Assembly (NCBI RefSeq): GCF_900129795.1
Contig: NZ_FQWW01000003.1
Span: forward strand, 434,001 to 498,000
Source of the DNA: Flavobacterium sp. CF108
Lineage (GTDB): Bacteria > Bacteroidota > Bacteroidia > Flavobacteriales > Flavobacteriaceae
Length of the DNA: 64,000 nt
Reading direction: 5' to 3'
Below, piece after piece: positions 35,692 through 44,623 of this stretch. The notes under the pieces are model-generated. The model was not told where the DNA came from. It did no database searches and was given only the letters and a program-made list of their open reading frames with translations. Positions within the stretch are counted from its first letter, which is position 1. Each line of letters opens with the position of its first letter. Position numbers and translations under genes: made by a program.

Positions 35692-37170
35692 TTAGTTTGG
35701 CTGGTTTTCTATAAATTTTAAAAGAGAATTGTTGACAATAAATAATACGTCTTGTATTTTATCCAAATCTACTTTTGAAGCTTTATCGCGCGGTGTATGG
35801 TAATCTTCGTGAAAGCCGCTAAAGAAAGTCATAATCGGAATTCCTTTTGCGGTAAATGAAGCATAATCGCTTCCGGAATGTCCGTTAGTTTCCCATAAAT
35901 CTAAAGTAAATGGATTTTGAAGTTTAGCGTTGCTTTCGCTGGCAATTTTCTTTAAGTATTCTGTTTCTTTTTGGGTTCCGATGCTAAGAATTCGATGGGT
36001 TTTATCTTCAGACGCACTTCTCGAAATCATATCCATATTGATACAGAGAAGTATTTTTTGATTTTTTAAATTCTGAGCAAAATATTCACTTCCTAGAAGT
36101 CCCATTTCTTCGGCAGTCCAGGATGCGAAGAGAATATTATATTTAGGCTGTATTTTAGATTCTGACCAGTTTTTTGCCAAAGCCAGCATTCCAGATGTTC
36201 CAGAAGCATTATCATCTGCACCATTATAAATAGAATCATTTTTAATTCCTAAATGATCGTAATGCGCACCAACGATAATTGTTTTTGTTGTGTCTTTTCC
36301 GGGAATAAACCCTAAAACATTTTGAACTGGAAATGTTTCAGATTGTAATTCTATCGAAAAATTGATTTTTACATTTTTTAATAGAGTAGAAGTGAACTCT
36401 TTTTTTATTGAAATAGAAGTTCCTGAAAAGAGACTTTCTGCAGTTACTTTACTAATTCTAAAAACGGGAATTGCTTCTGATTTTGAGTTTTCTAAAGAAT
36501 GAAAAACTTCGTTTTCTTTAGCGGTTTCAGGTTTAAAATTTTCTTTTGTATCAATAATAATCAATGCAATTGCACCTTTGCTGATGACCGTTTTTAGTTT
36601 TGTTTCCTCTAAATCATTTTCTTCCGGAAATATCTTTTTGAATTTCTTATATGCTGCAGATGTGCTGTCATTATCGCTGGGAAACCCGCTTTGTACGATA
36701 ACAATTTTATTTTTTGCATCTACGTTTCTATAATCGTTGTAGTTTTCTTTTGATAAACTTAAGCCATATCCCACAAAAACTACTTCAGCTTCTTTTTTCT
36801 CAATCGATTTTGATGTTGGAGTCACTTCAAAATCTTTTTCAGGAGATAGGGAGATGGTTTCTTTATTTCCTTTTTTGATTTCTAAAGTGACTTTTTTAAC
36901 TGAATGTTCCTGAATTTTAAATTCCTGAAAAAAAGATTTTCCGTTGTTATTATAAGGTTTCAGTTTATAGGAGTACATCGTAGACGCAATATAAGTGGCT
37001 GCTATATAACCGCCTTTTTGATTGGCTTCTCGGCCTTCCATATAATCAGAAGCTAGAACAGATAACGCTTCTGCAAAATCACTTTTTACAGGATTTGAAA
37101 CCGTCGTTTGCGATACAAGTATTGATTTACAAAAGAATAATGTAAAAAAGATTAGTATTCGTAAACGCAT
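35692..37170 (-). CDS. M28-family peptidase with PA-like insert
   Basis: A 492-residue exported peptidase: signal peptide (1-20), a region of about 40-130, a PA-like segment (about 125-275; EVVFVGYGLSLSKENYNDY) and the M28 catalytic domain with VGAHYDHLG, NGADDNASG, WTAEEMGLLGSEYF and NMDMISRS, ending with a DYHTPRDKASKV motif that includes the last metal ligand. It is 18 bp after the Lrp-type regulator and 12 bp before cyanophycinase. A dipeptide or Arg-containing peptide substrate is inferred from context only. Confidence 0.93.
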   Translation of the reverse strand: MRLRILIFFTLFFCKSILVSQTTVSNPVKSDFAEALSVLASDYMEGREANQKGGYIAATYIASTMYSYKLKPYNNNGKSFFQEFKIQEHSVKKVTLEIKKGNKETISLSPEKDFEVTPTSKSIEKKEAEVVFVGYGLSLSKENYNDYRNVDAKNKIVIVQSGFPSDNDSTSAAYKKFKKIFPEENDLEETKLKTVISKGAIALIIIDTKENFKPETAKENEVFHSLENSKSEAIPVFRISKVTAESLFSGTSISIKKEFTSTLLKNVKINFSIELQSETFPVQNVLGFIPGKDTTKTIIVGAHYDHLGIKNDSIYNGADDNASGTSGMLALAKNWSESKIQPKYNILFASWTAEEMGLLGSEYFAQNLKNQKILLCINMDMISRSASEDKTHRILSIGTQKETEYLKKIASESNAKLQNPFTLDLWETNGHSGSDYASFTAKGIPIMTFFSGFHEDYHTPRDKASKVDLDKIQDVLFIVNNSLLKFIENQPN

Positions 37171-37188
37171 ATTTCACCAGATAATTAA

Positions 37189-37641
37189 TTATAAAATGAT
37201 ATTTCTTTTAAAAGCGCACCCTAATTCAATAATAGAATCTGTTTTAGCGATTCCGGGAATATTATCGATTTTCTCGTAAAGAATTTTTCGCATATGTTCG
37301 TGATTCTTTGCCACAATTTTGATGTAAAGCGTAAATGAACCCGTAACATAATAACATTCTGTAATTTCGGGAATATTTTTTAATTCTTCAATAATTCTAT
37401 CAGAATCAGAATCTTTGTTTAAAGTAATTCCGGTAAAAGATGCCCAGTCAAATCCAATTTTTTTCTCCTGAATAATGGGTTTTATACCGCCAATTATTCC
37501 TTGTTCCATTAATCGGTTAATACGCTGATGTACCATTGTATTTGATATTTTCAAATTGGCCGCAATGGCAGAAAAAGCCATTCTTCCGTCTTTTTCTAAT
37601 TCTTTAATTATGTTGATATCAAATTCGTCTAAACTATCCAT
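37189..37641 (-). CDS. Lrp/AsnC-family transcriptional regulator
   Basis: A 150-residue regulator with a winged helix-turn-helix (about 5-55; DEFDINIIKELEKDGRMAF, SNTMVHQRINRLMEQGII) and a C-terminal RAM ligand domain (about 65-145; TECYYVTGSFTLYIKI). It is divergent from rocD and heads the peptidase/cyanophycinase/acylase operon, so a role in ornithine, arginine or aspartate sensing is plausible. AGTCAAAA motifs in the shared intergenic region, next to the rocD promoter, are candidate binding sites. Confidence 0.94.
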   Translation of the reverse strand: MDSLDEFDINIIKELEKDGRMAFSAIAANLKISNTMVHQRINRLMEQGIIGGIKPIIQEKKIGFDWASFTGITLNKDSDSDRIIEELKNIPEITECYYVTGSFTLYIKIVAKNHEHMRKILYEKIDNIPGIAKTDSIIELGCAFKRNIIL

Positions 37642-37709
37642 TTTGTAATGTTAATTTTTATTTTTTCAAATATTCTTTTTTGAAAATAAATATGTGTTAG
37701 CATATGTCT

Positions 37710-38027
37710 CTACGGGACATTTTAACGTGATTAAATTATTTTTTTCTACCGATCTGTAACTCCTAACGGAGTTAAGATGCTGTACGTTTTATTTTTTAAA
37801 TATTTTGTTTGAAATAAATTCGTGTTTTACTGTATAGTCCCTACGGGACATTTTACCGTTGTCTTATTCTTTTTCCTACCGATATTTAACTCCTAACGGA
37901 GTTGTGCTGTTATGCGCTTTATTTTTCAAATTTTGTTTGAAATGAGTATTTGTTTATCAGATGTCCCGTTGGGATATTTTGCAGTGATCAAACCTTTTTT
38001 CTAACAATATTTAACTCCTAACGAGTT
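37710..38027. repeat. Three tandem copies of a unit of about 130 bp
   Basis: Each copy has ctacgggacatttt (third copy degenerate, cgttgggatatttt), an AT-rich stretch, then AACTCCTAACGGAGTT (37758-37773, 37888-37903; shorter AACTCCTAACGAGTT at 38013-38027). Period is 131 then about 125 bp. It occupies much of the 735-bp gap between the Lrp-type gene and rocD. No ORF is seen in it. Confidence 0.8.
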
Positions 38028-38109
38028 GCGCTGCTACTGATTTTATTTCTAATAATCATTTCATGAATTATTGATGACCACTTCATACATTTATCCATCA
38101 TTTCAAAAA

Positions 38110-38190
38110 TATCTCGTAGAGATAAAATATCGGTAGCTTTAAATATATCGTCCCAGCAATTAGTCCCGTAGGGACTACACTATCATAACC
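38110..38190. repeat. Inverted partial copy of the same repeat family
   Basis: TAGTCCCGTAGGGACTA (about 38161-38177) is the palindromic form of the agtccctacgggac core found in the tandem units, with a TCTCGTAGAGA palindrome nearby at about 38111-38121. Confidence 0.65.
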
Positions 38191-38226
38191 ATAAAAGTAG
38201 CTATTTTTTTTAATAAAAGATTATAA

Positions 38227-38313
38227 AGTCAAAATTTCTAAAAATTAAATTTGATTCTACATTGTCTTAAAAACAACTATTTTGACTTTACAATCGTTAA
38301 TATGGAGTCAAAA
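38227..38313. promoter_or_regulatory. Candidate Lrp-type operator, three AGTCAAAA/TTTTGACT motifs
   Basis: AGTCAAAA occurs at 38227-38234 and 38306-38313 and its complement TTTTGACT at 38280-38287. Centres are 53 and 26 bp apart. The nearest copy is 15 bp upstream of the rocD -33 region. Position between divergent Lrp/AsnC and rocD genes supports a regulator site; assignment to this Lrp protein is inference. Confidence 0.55.
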
Positions 38314-38327
38314 TATACTATTTAAGC

Positions 38328-38356
38328 TTGTGGATTTGAAAATTTTATTACTTTTG
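38328..38356 (+). promoter_or_regulatory. Predicted rocD promoter
   Basis: TTG (38328-38330) and TACTTTTG (38349-38356) are 18 bp apart; the second matches TAnnTTTG exactly. A transcript would start about 14 nt before the rocD ATG. Confidence 0.65.
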
Positions 38357-38376
38357 CTTTTTTAAAGTTAAATATC

Positions 38377-39630
38377 ATGACACATACAGAAAACACCCTT
38401 TCGTCAAAATCAGAAATTTTGATTGAAAAAGAGAATAAATACGGAGCTCATAATTATCATCCGCTTCCTGTGGTTTTAGAAAGAGGAGAAGGAGTTTATG
38501 TATGGGATGTTGACGGGAAAAAATATTATGATTTTTTATCGGCTTATTCTGCAGTAAACCAAGGACATTGTCATCCTAAAATTGTAAAAGCAATGGTTGA
38601 TCAGGCGCAGACATTAACGCTTACTTCTCGTGCTTTTTACAATGATAAATTAGGGAATTACGAAGAATACATAACAAAGTATTTTGGTTTTGATAAAGTA
38701 CTGCCGATGAATACTGGTGCCGAAGCTGTTGAAACAGCTTTGAAAGTATGCAGAAAATGGGCGTATGAGGTAAAAGGAATTCCTGAAAACCAAGCACAGG
38801 TTATTGTTTGCGAGAACAATTTTCACGGAAGAACTACTACAATCATTTCATTTTCAAATGATGAAACGGCTCGTAAAAACTTTGGACCGTTTACAGATGG
38901 ATTTATAAAAATTGAATACGATAATCTTGAAGCTCTTGAAAAAGCTTTAGAATCATCAAAAAATATAGCAGGATTTTTAGTGGAACCAATTCAGGGTGAA
39001 GCTGGAGTTTATGTTCCGTCTGAAGGATATTTGGCGAAAGCAAAAGCATTGTGTGAGAAACATAATGTTTTATTTATTGCTGATGAAGTTCAAACCGGGA
39101 TTGCACGTACCGGAAAATTATTAGCGGTTCACCACGAAAATGTACAGCCGGATATTTTGATTTTAGGAAAAGCAATTTCTGGTGGTGTTTATCCGGTTTC
39201 GGCAGTTTTATGTAATAACGAAATCATGAACGTTATTAAACCAGGTCAGCACGGATCTACTTTTGGTGGAAATCCTGTTGCGGCGGCAGTTGCGATTGCA
39301 GCTCTTGAAGTGGTGAAAGATGAAAAACTGGCTGAAAATGCAGAGCGTTTAGGTGTTATTTTAAGAAAAGGTCTAAATGAAATTGCTGAAAGAAATCACT
39401 TAATTACGCTTGTTCGTGGTAAAGGTCTTTTGAATGCAATTGTGATTAACAGCGGTGAAGATTCTGATTTAGCTTGGGAAATCTGCCTAAAATTTAGAGA
39501 CAACGGATTATTGGCAAAACCAACACACGGAAACAAAATTAGATTTGCTCCGCCATTAGTTATGACTGAAGATCAAATTAAAGAATGTCTTGAAATTATT
39601 GAGAAATCTTTAAATGAATTCAAATTATAA
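38377..39630 (+). CDS. rocD: Ornithine--oxo-acid transaminase (ornithine aminotransferase)
   Basis: A 417-residue class III PLP aminotransferase that converts ornithine and 2-oxoglutarate to glutamate semialdehyde and glutamate, linking arginine breakdown with proline and glutamate. Motifs include [41 protein letters not shown], the PLP-binding Lys in [16 protein letters not shown], and [13 protein letters not shown]. Length and motifs match Bacillus RocD closely. It is monocistronic, has its own promoter and terminator, and is divergent from an Lrp/AsnC-type gene. Confidence 0.95.
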   Translation: MTHTENTLSSKSEILIEKENKYGAHNYHPLPVVLERGEGVYVWDVDGKKYYDFLSAYSAVNQGHCHPKIVKAMVDQAQTLTLTSRAFYNDKLGNYEEYITKYFGFDKVLPMNTGAEAVETALKVCRKWAYEVKGIPENQAQVIVCENNFHGRTTTIISFSNDETARKNFGPFTDGFIKIEYDNLEALEKALESSKNIAGFLVEPIQGEAGVYVPSEGYLAKAKALCEKHNVLFIADEVQTGIARTGKLLAVHHENVQPDILILGKAISGGVYPVSAVLCNNEIMNVIKPGQHGSTFGGNPVAAAVAIAALEVVKDEKLAENAERLGVILRKGLNEIAERNHLITLVRGKGLLNAIVINSGEDSDLAWEICLKFRDNGLLAKPTHGNKIRFAPPLVMTEDQIKECLEIIEKSLNEFKL

Positions 39631-39653
39631 AAGGTTGCAGTTTATTGTTAATG

Positions 39654-39680
39654 AAGCTGCATTTATGATGCAGCTTTTTT
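39654..39680 (+). terminator. rocD terminator
   Basis: Stem AAGCTGCAT pairs with ATGCAGCTT and is followed by a T-run; it lies 24 bp after the rocD stop. Confidence 0.88.
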
Positions 39681-39861
39681 ATGAAGTTAAAATTATATAA
39701 CAAACAACAATAATTATATAATTTATAAATCAGGTTACTGAGTAGTTTTGGGTGTTGATTTAACGTGCTTTTTTGGATGTAACAAAAGTGGCGGTTGAAG
39801 CTTAATTGTAATTTGATTAAAAATACCTTTTTAAATATTACTTAGAATCTGTTATTAAATG

Positions 39862-39895
39862 AAAAAGCCATTCCGTGGGGAGAATGGCTTTTTTT
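39862..39895 (-). terminator. Terminator after the second susD
   Basis: Stem AAAAAGCCATTC pairs with GAATGGCTTTTT around a 9-nt loop, 15 bp past the susD stop; both strands end in T-runs. Confidence 0.85.
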
Positions 39896-39910
39896 ATTTT
39901 AAATAATTTA

Positions 39911-41305
39911 TTAAATTCTGTATCCAGGATTTTGAGTGATTTTTTTGTTAGCATCCGTTTCTTTTAATGGAATTGGGAATACTAATTTATCAGCATCATA
40001 AGTTAATAATAACGGATCTCCATCTGGGGTTTCAGTTAAAATGGAACGTTTAGTTCTTTTAATATCATGAATTAGGAATCCTTCCATTCCAAGTTCTAAT
40101 TCTCTTTCTAATAAAATATCATCAATTGTTACGGTTGCCAAATCATCAGCATGGGCTCTTTCTCTGATAATATTAATATCATCAACAGGAGCGTTTCCTA
40201 TTGCAGTTCCTTCTTCAAAATTTCCTTCTGCTCTAATTAAATACATTTCGGCCAGACGAATAATTCCAACATTGGCAAACTGATCTGTAAATTTAGAAGT
40301 CAAAATTCTGCCATTGTCTTCGTTTTCGTAGATAAACTCTGCTCTGTCATCAGGATCACTGAATTTTTCCAAATAAGCATCTCTAATAGAAAAATCTCCA
40401 CCGCGTCCTCCGTTACCTTCAGAAGCATAAAAAGTTACAGCATCATTTACACCTGTTTGTTTGGTAATTTGAATTGAGAAAACATCTTCTGTTTGGTCTG
40501 TATCGTGATTAAAAGCTCCAGCATAACTTTGAGATAATCCATGTCCGCTGTTTTCAATAACGTCATTTGCAGCATCTCTGGCTAAATCATATCTGCCTTG
40601 CTGCAAATAGACTCTTGCCAATAAAGCCTGTGCGGCATATTTATCGGCATAAAAACCATTGTCTTCCGGTAAGTTGGTGTAAGCCAGATTTAAACCATCA
40701 ATTATGACTTGGTACACTTCTTCAACCGTGCTTCTTTCTTTTGAAAGGTCTACACTAAAATCATAAATAGCGTTTGGTCTTATTACAACTCCAAGCTGTG
40801 TATTTGTCTGACCAGTTTCGTAAGGTTTTGCGAAAAAACGAACCAAGTCAAAATAAGCCAATGATCTTAAAAAGTTAGCTTCACCAATCATAACCGCTCT
40901 TCTGTCTGGATCTTTTACTTTGTCGATATTTTCGATAACCGTGTTTGATGCGTTTATAATTTCATATAATCTTGCATACGTTCCTTCGATAATTACGTTA
41001 TCAGACAGCATATTTTTGCTATACATTTGTCTTAATTCTCCAAAAGTACCGCGCCATCTTAAATCAGTTGTACTTAATACTCCCGTTACACCAAGTAAAT
41101 CGGCATACAATAAAACTCTTCCGCCGTAAGCGTTTCCGTTTGCTGCCAGCGCATAAGTTCCGGTAAGTACGTTTGTTACTCCGGTTTCTGTACTTAATGT
41201 TGTATTAGCGTCTTCTCTCTGTTTAGGCTCTATGTCTAATTCATTTTCGCAGCTTGTAAAAAACGCAGCGAAAAATATAAATAGGATTAGTTTATTTGCT
41301 TTCAT
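39911..41305 (-). CDS. RagB/SusD-family nutrient-binding lipoprotein (second pair)
   Basis: A 464-residue lipoprotein with lipobox at Cys19 (AAFFTSCENEL). SusD elements: MIGEANFLRSLAYFDLVRFFAKP (about 138-160), a YAAQALLARVYLQQG TPR helix, and the C-terminal LRYAEMYLIRAE-like segment and RELELGMEGFLIHDIKR signature. It lies 10 bp after its susC and is the last gene of a two-gene operon. There is no enzyme next to the pair, so the nutrient is unknown. Confidence 0.95.
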   Translation of the reverse strand: MKANKLILFIFFAAFFTSCENELDIEPKQREDANTTLSTETGVTNVLTGTYALAANGNAYGGRVLLYADLLGVTGVLSTTDLRWRGTFGELRQMYSKNMLSDNVIIEGTYARLYEIINASNTVIENIDKVKDPDRRAVMIGEANFLRSLAYFDLVRFFAKPYETGQTNTQLGVVIRPNAIYDFSVDLSKERSTVEEVYQVIIDGLNLAYTNLPEDNGFYADKYAAQALLARVYLQQGRYDLARDAANDVIENSGHGLSQSYAGAFNHDTDQTEDVFSIQITKQTGVNDAVTFYASEGNGGRGGDFSIRDAYLEKFSDPDDRAEFIYENEDNGRILTSKFTDQFANVGIIRLAEMYLIRAEGNFEEGTAIGNAPVDDINIIRERAHADDLATVTIDDILLERELELGMEGFLIHDIKRTKRSILTETPDGDPLLLTYDADKLVFPIPLKETDANKKITQNPGYRI

Positions 41306-41315
41306 CTTTTTCTTT

Positions 41316-44300
41316 TTAAAAATTAAAGTTTACACCAATTGCAGTTGTTCTCGCTGGAGGTGCTGAATAAAAATCTTCTCCAATTCCGGCATCATCTCTT
41401 CTTGCTTCAGGATCGTTTCCTTCGTAGTTTGTAAAGGTCAATAAGTTAACTGCAGTAAAATAAACTCTTAAACTACTCATTCCTAAATTTTTCAGTACGT
41501 CCTTAGGAAGTGTATATCCTAAAGTTAAATTTCTTAAACGAACAAAATCGGCTTTGTCAAGATAACGAGAAGAATCTTGTGTACCGTTTGATCCTCCAAA
41601 TCTGGCCTGCGGTACATCTGTAATATCACCAGGATTCTGCCATCTGTTTAGCTGATCGGCTGTTTGGTTATCAAAATAATCAGCCGCAGTTGATTGATAA
41701 ATCCCTGCTGAATTATAGATACTTGCGCCCCATTCTCCCTGAAATGTAAAGGTGAAGTCAAAACCTTTGTAAAGAATTGTGTTTGTTAAACCAGACATTA
41801 AAGTAGGGAAAGGGTTTCCTGCAATAATACGTTCTGCTTCACTATAATTACTTGTTTTAGTACGGTCAAGTGAGCCATCAGCATTTTTAGTGTTTTTGTA
41901 AAATAAAGCATCACCATTTTCTGGATCAACTCCAGCGTATTCAACTAAATAGAAAGATGAAATATTTTCTCCAACTCTATTAATATTGTATGAAACTATA
42001 ATGTCTCTGTTATCGTTTGGAAGTGATTTTACCTTTGATTCATTTGTTGTCAAATTGAAACTAGTATTCCATTTAAAGTTTTCAGTATCAATATTTTTAG
42101 TGTTGATAGTAAGTTCAAAACCATTACTTCTTATTTTTCCAATATTTTTATTGATAGAAGCGGCTCCAGAACTTATTGGTAACGGAACTTCAAAAAGCAA
42201 CCCGTCAGTATCTTTTTGGTAATAATCTGCTTCAATAGAAAATCGGTCTATAAAACCAATTTCAAAACCAAAATCAGTTTGAGCTGATTTTTCCCAAGTC
42301 AAATCATTGTTTCCAGGCTGATCAAATGTAAGCCCTGATTTTAAGTTATAAGGATTTGGTCTGTAAAGCTGACGTGAAGCAAAATTTCCAATTTCGGCAT
42401 TTCCTAATTTACCCCAGCTTCCTTTTATTTTTAAATTTGAAATAGCTTTACTATCCTTTAAAAACTCTTCTTGCGAAATAACCCATCCGGCAGAGAACGC
42501 CGGGAAAACTCCAAATCGTTCATTTTTTCCAAAACGAGATGAGCCATCACGACGAATACTGGCTTTTAAAAGATATTTATTCATGTAAGAATAATTTAAT
42601 CTTCCAAATTGAGAAACAAAAGCATAATCAGTTTCATTTCCGTGGCCTTCATTTACTTCGGCACCACCGTCAACAGTTTGAAAATCATCACTAGAGAAAT
42701 AAATACTGTTTACATCCTGATATCTTCTGTTGTATTTGTTGAATTCCATACCAGCTACAACATTAAAAGTATGTTTTTCTGCAAATGTTTTATCAAATGT
42801 AAAATAGTTACTCGAAACATAATTTTCTGTATTTACAGAAGTCGCAAATACAGCCCCGTCTGTTGCCATAAAAGGAGCATTTTTACCTTGCCAGTAATCT
42901 TCAGTCTGAGATAAAAGATCGTATGAGAAATCAGAATTAAACTTTAATGAAGAAAGTATTCTAAATTCGGCAAAAAGTTTACCTGTAAGTCTGCGCATAA
43001 TAGTTTTCCAAAACGTATTATCTTTTGCTAAAAGGTAGTTTGAATATTCTGTATTTGGGTTTGCACTTCCGTCTTCTAATCTTGCCGGTGAAATAGGCGC
43101 CTGTGCAACTGATTGAAGTGGAGAAGAAAAGGAGTTATCATCCTGAACCCTGTGAATTAAAGATCTTGAAAAACCAAGGTTCATTCCTAATGTTAAACGA
43201 TCTGTAACTTTATGCGATACGTTTGTTCTGGCCGTAAATCTTTCTAACGTATTACTGTCAACAATACCAGTTGTATTATTATACGCACCAGAGAAGAAAT
43301 ACTTAGTTTTCTCATCTCCTCCAGAAGCAGAAAAATCAGCATCTGTAGTATAACCCGTTCTTAAAGCAATGTCCTGCCAGTCTGTATCAACTTCGCCATT
43401 TCTCCAATCCGTTCCCTGAGATAAGTATTCTAACTCATCTTCAACAGATTCTAAATCGTTGACGTTTCTTCCGGCTTCCTGTAATAATTCAACATATTGT
43501 TTTGCATTCAGCCATTTTCTTTTGTGTGTAGCTTCACTAACTCCCTGCGAAAGATTTACTGTGAAAGTACCTTTTCCTTCACGGCCTTTTTTGGTAGTAA
43601 TTAAAACAACTCCGTTTGCTCCACGCGCACCGTAAATTGCTGCAGAAGACGCATCCTTTAAAACATCTATCGATTCAATTTCATTCGTACTTAAAGTCAA
43701 TAAAGGGTTTGTTGGTGCACCGTTGCTTGATTCATTATCATTAATTAACGGAATTCCGTCAAGAACATACAAAGGCTGCGTTCCCGCACTGATACTCGCC
43801 GCACCACGCACACGAATATTAATACCACCATCAACCTTACCATTTGTCTGCGTAATTTGAACCCCGGCCAGTTTACCAACCAAAGCATTTTGCACGTTTG
43901 AAACCGGAATCTGCTGGATATCTTTTGCTGTTACACGCGCGATATTATCTGTTAAGTTTCTTTTAGATTGTGTTCCGTATCCCACAACAACTACAGTTTC
44001 AAGTTCATTTTGAACTTCATCCAGCTGAATTGTAATGTTATTAGAAGCAGGAACTTCTACGGTTTTATAACTTACATAGGTTACAATAAGTATTTCGCCT
44101 TTTTTTGCGGCAATTTTAAAAAGACCGTCAAAATCAGTTTGGGCACTGATATTTTTTCCCTGTACTACAATATTTGCTCCGGGAATTGGCAGGCCTTTTT
44201 TATCTGTTACTTTTCCGGAAATAGATTCTTGTGCTGCAGCTATTTGTACAAATAGTAAAAACAACCACAAGCAGTGTTTTAATTTAATTTTCATATTCAT
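41316..44300 (-). CDS. SusC/RagA-family TonB-dependent transporter (second pair)
   Basis: A 994-residue importer. Signal peptide (about 1-24, ending AAAQ), carboxypeptidase-regulatory-like domain (about 26-100; VTDKKGLPIPGANIVV), plug with ELETVVVVGYGTQSKRNLT and SIDVLKDASSAAIYGARGANG, then the barrel ending in AIGVNFNF. The frame opens with two Met (MNMKIK); the second, MKIKLKHCLWL, is an equally good start. It forms an operon with susD and is near no degradative gene, with rocD on the other side of a terminator. Confidence 0.96.
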   Translation of the reverse strand: MNMKIKLKHCLWLFLLFVQIAAAQESISGKVTDKKGLPIPGANIVVQGKNISAQTDFDGLFKIAAKKGEILIVTYVSYKTVEVPASNNITIQLDEVQNELETVVVVGYGTQSKRNLTDNIARVTAKDIQQIPVSNVQNALVGKLAGVQITQTNGKVDGGINIRVRGAASISAGTQPLYVLDGIPLINDNESSNGAPTNPLLTLSTNEIESIDVLKDASSAAIYGARGANGVVLITTKKGREGKGTFTVNLSQGVSEATHKRKWLNAKQYVELLQEAGRNVNDLESVEDELEYLSQGTDWRNGEVDTDWQDIALRTGYTTDADFSASGGDEKTKYFFSGAYNNTTGIVDSNTLERFTARTNVSHKVTDRLTLGMNLGFSRSLIHRVQDDNSFSSPLQSVAQAPISPARLEDGSANPNTEYSNYLLAKDNTFWKTIMRRLTGKLFAEFRILSSLKFNSDFSYDLLSQTEDYWQGKNAPFMATDGAVFATSVNTENYVSSNYFTFDKTFAEKHTFNVVAGMEFNKYNRRYQDVNSIYFSSDDFQTVDGGAEVNEGHGNETDYAFVSQFGRLNYSYMNKYLLKASIRRDGSSRFGKNERFGVFPAFSAGWVISQEEFLKDSKAISNLKIKGSWGKLGNAEIGNFASRQLYRPNPYNLKSGLTFDQPGNNDLTWEKSAQTDFGFEIGFIDRFSIEADYYQKDTDGLLFEVPLPISSGAASINKNIGKIRSNGFELTINTKNIDTENFKWNTSFNLTTNESKVKSLPNDNRDIIVSYNINRVGENISSFYLVEYAGVDPENGDALFYKNTKNADGSLDRTKTSNYSEAERIIAGNPFPTLMSGLTNTILYKGFDFTFTFQGEWGASIYNSAGIYQSTAADYFDNQTADQLNRWQNPGDITDVPQARFGGSNGTQDSSRYLDKADFVRLRNLTLGYTLPKDVLKNLGMSSLRVYFTAVNLLTFTNYEGNDPEARRDDAGIGEDFYSAPPARTTAIGVNFNF

Positions 44301-44623
44301 TTCGTTTAAATTAGTCTCTCAAATATCCTAATTTATTGTTAATTTTTAATGATAATTTAACATTAAAAATAACAATTATGACTAGTTTTGTGATATTGAT
44401 AACTTTTACATACGTGTTTGTTGGTTTTTGATGAAAATTGTTTGATTTTTTGATAAAAATGTAAGGCAGAATAATTTCGTTAAAAAAAGTGCTGTTTTTT
44501 TAGCGCCAAAAAACGTAGTTTTAATAAAAAAAGCGACTGTTATAAAACAATCGCTTTCAGGGTATAATTACTTAAAATATCAAAAAAAGCAATTATCATT
44601 TTTGAGAAGAGTTCTCATTATTT
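44301..44623. other. Gap between susC and the cysteine desulfurase gene
   Basis: The 323-bp stretch is very AT-rich and carries the leader of susC and the terminator of the desulfurase operon at 44530-44557. No ORF or repeat of note is seen. Confidence 0.6.
44530..44557 (-). terminator. Terminator of the cys/encapsulin operon
   Basis: Arms AAAGCGA-c-TGTT and AACA-a-TCGCTTT pair with one mismatch and are followed by T residues on the minus strand, 67 bp past the desulfurase stop. Confidence 0.8.

Noticed and set aside
37710-38190. Possible CRISPR array in the tandem repeats
   Set aside because: Units are about 130 bp, AT-rich and palindromic, with spacers that are themselves repeated; no cas genes in the window.
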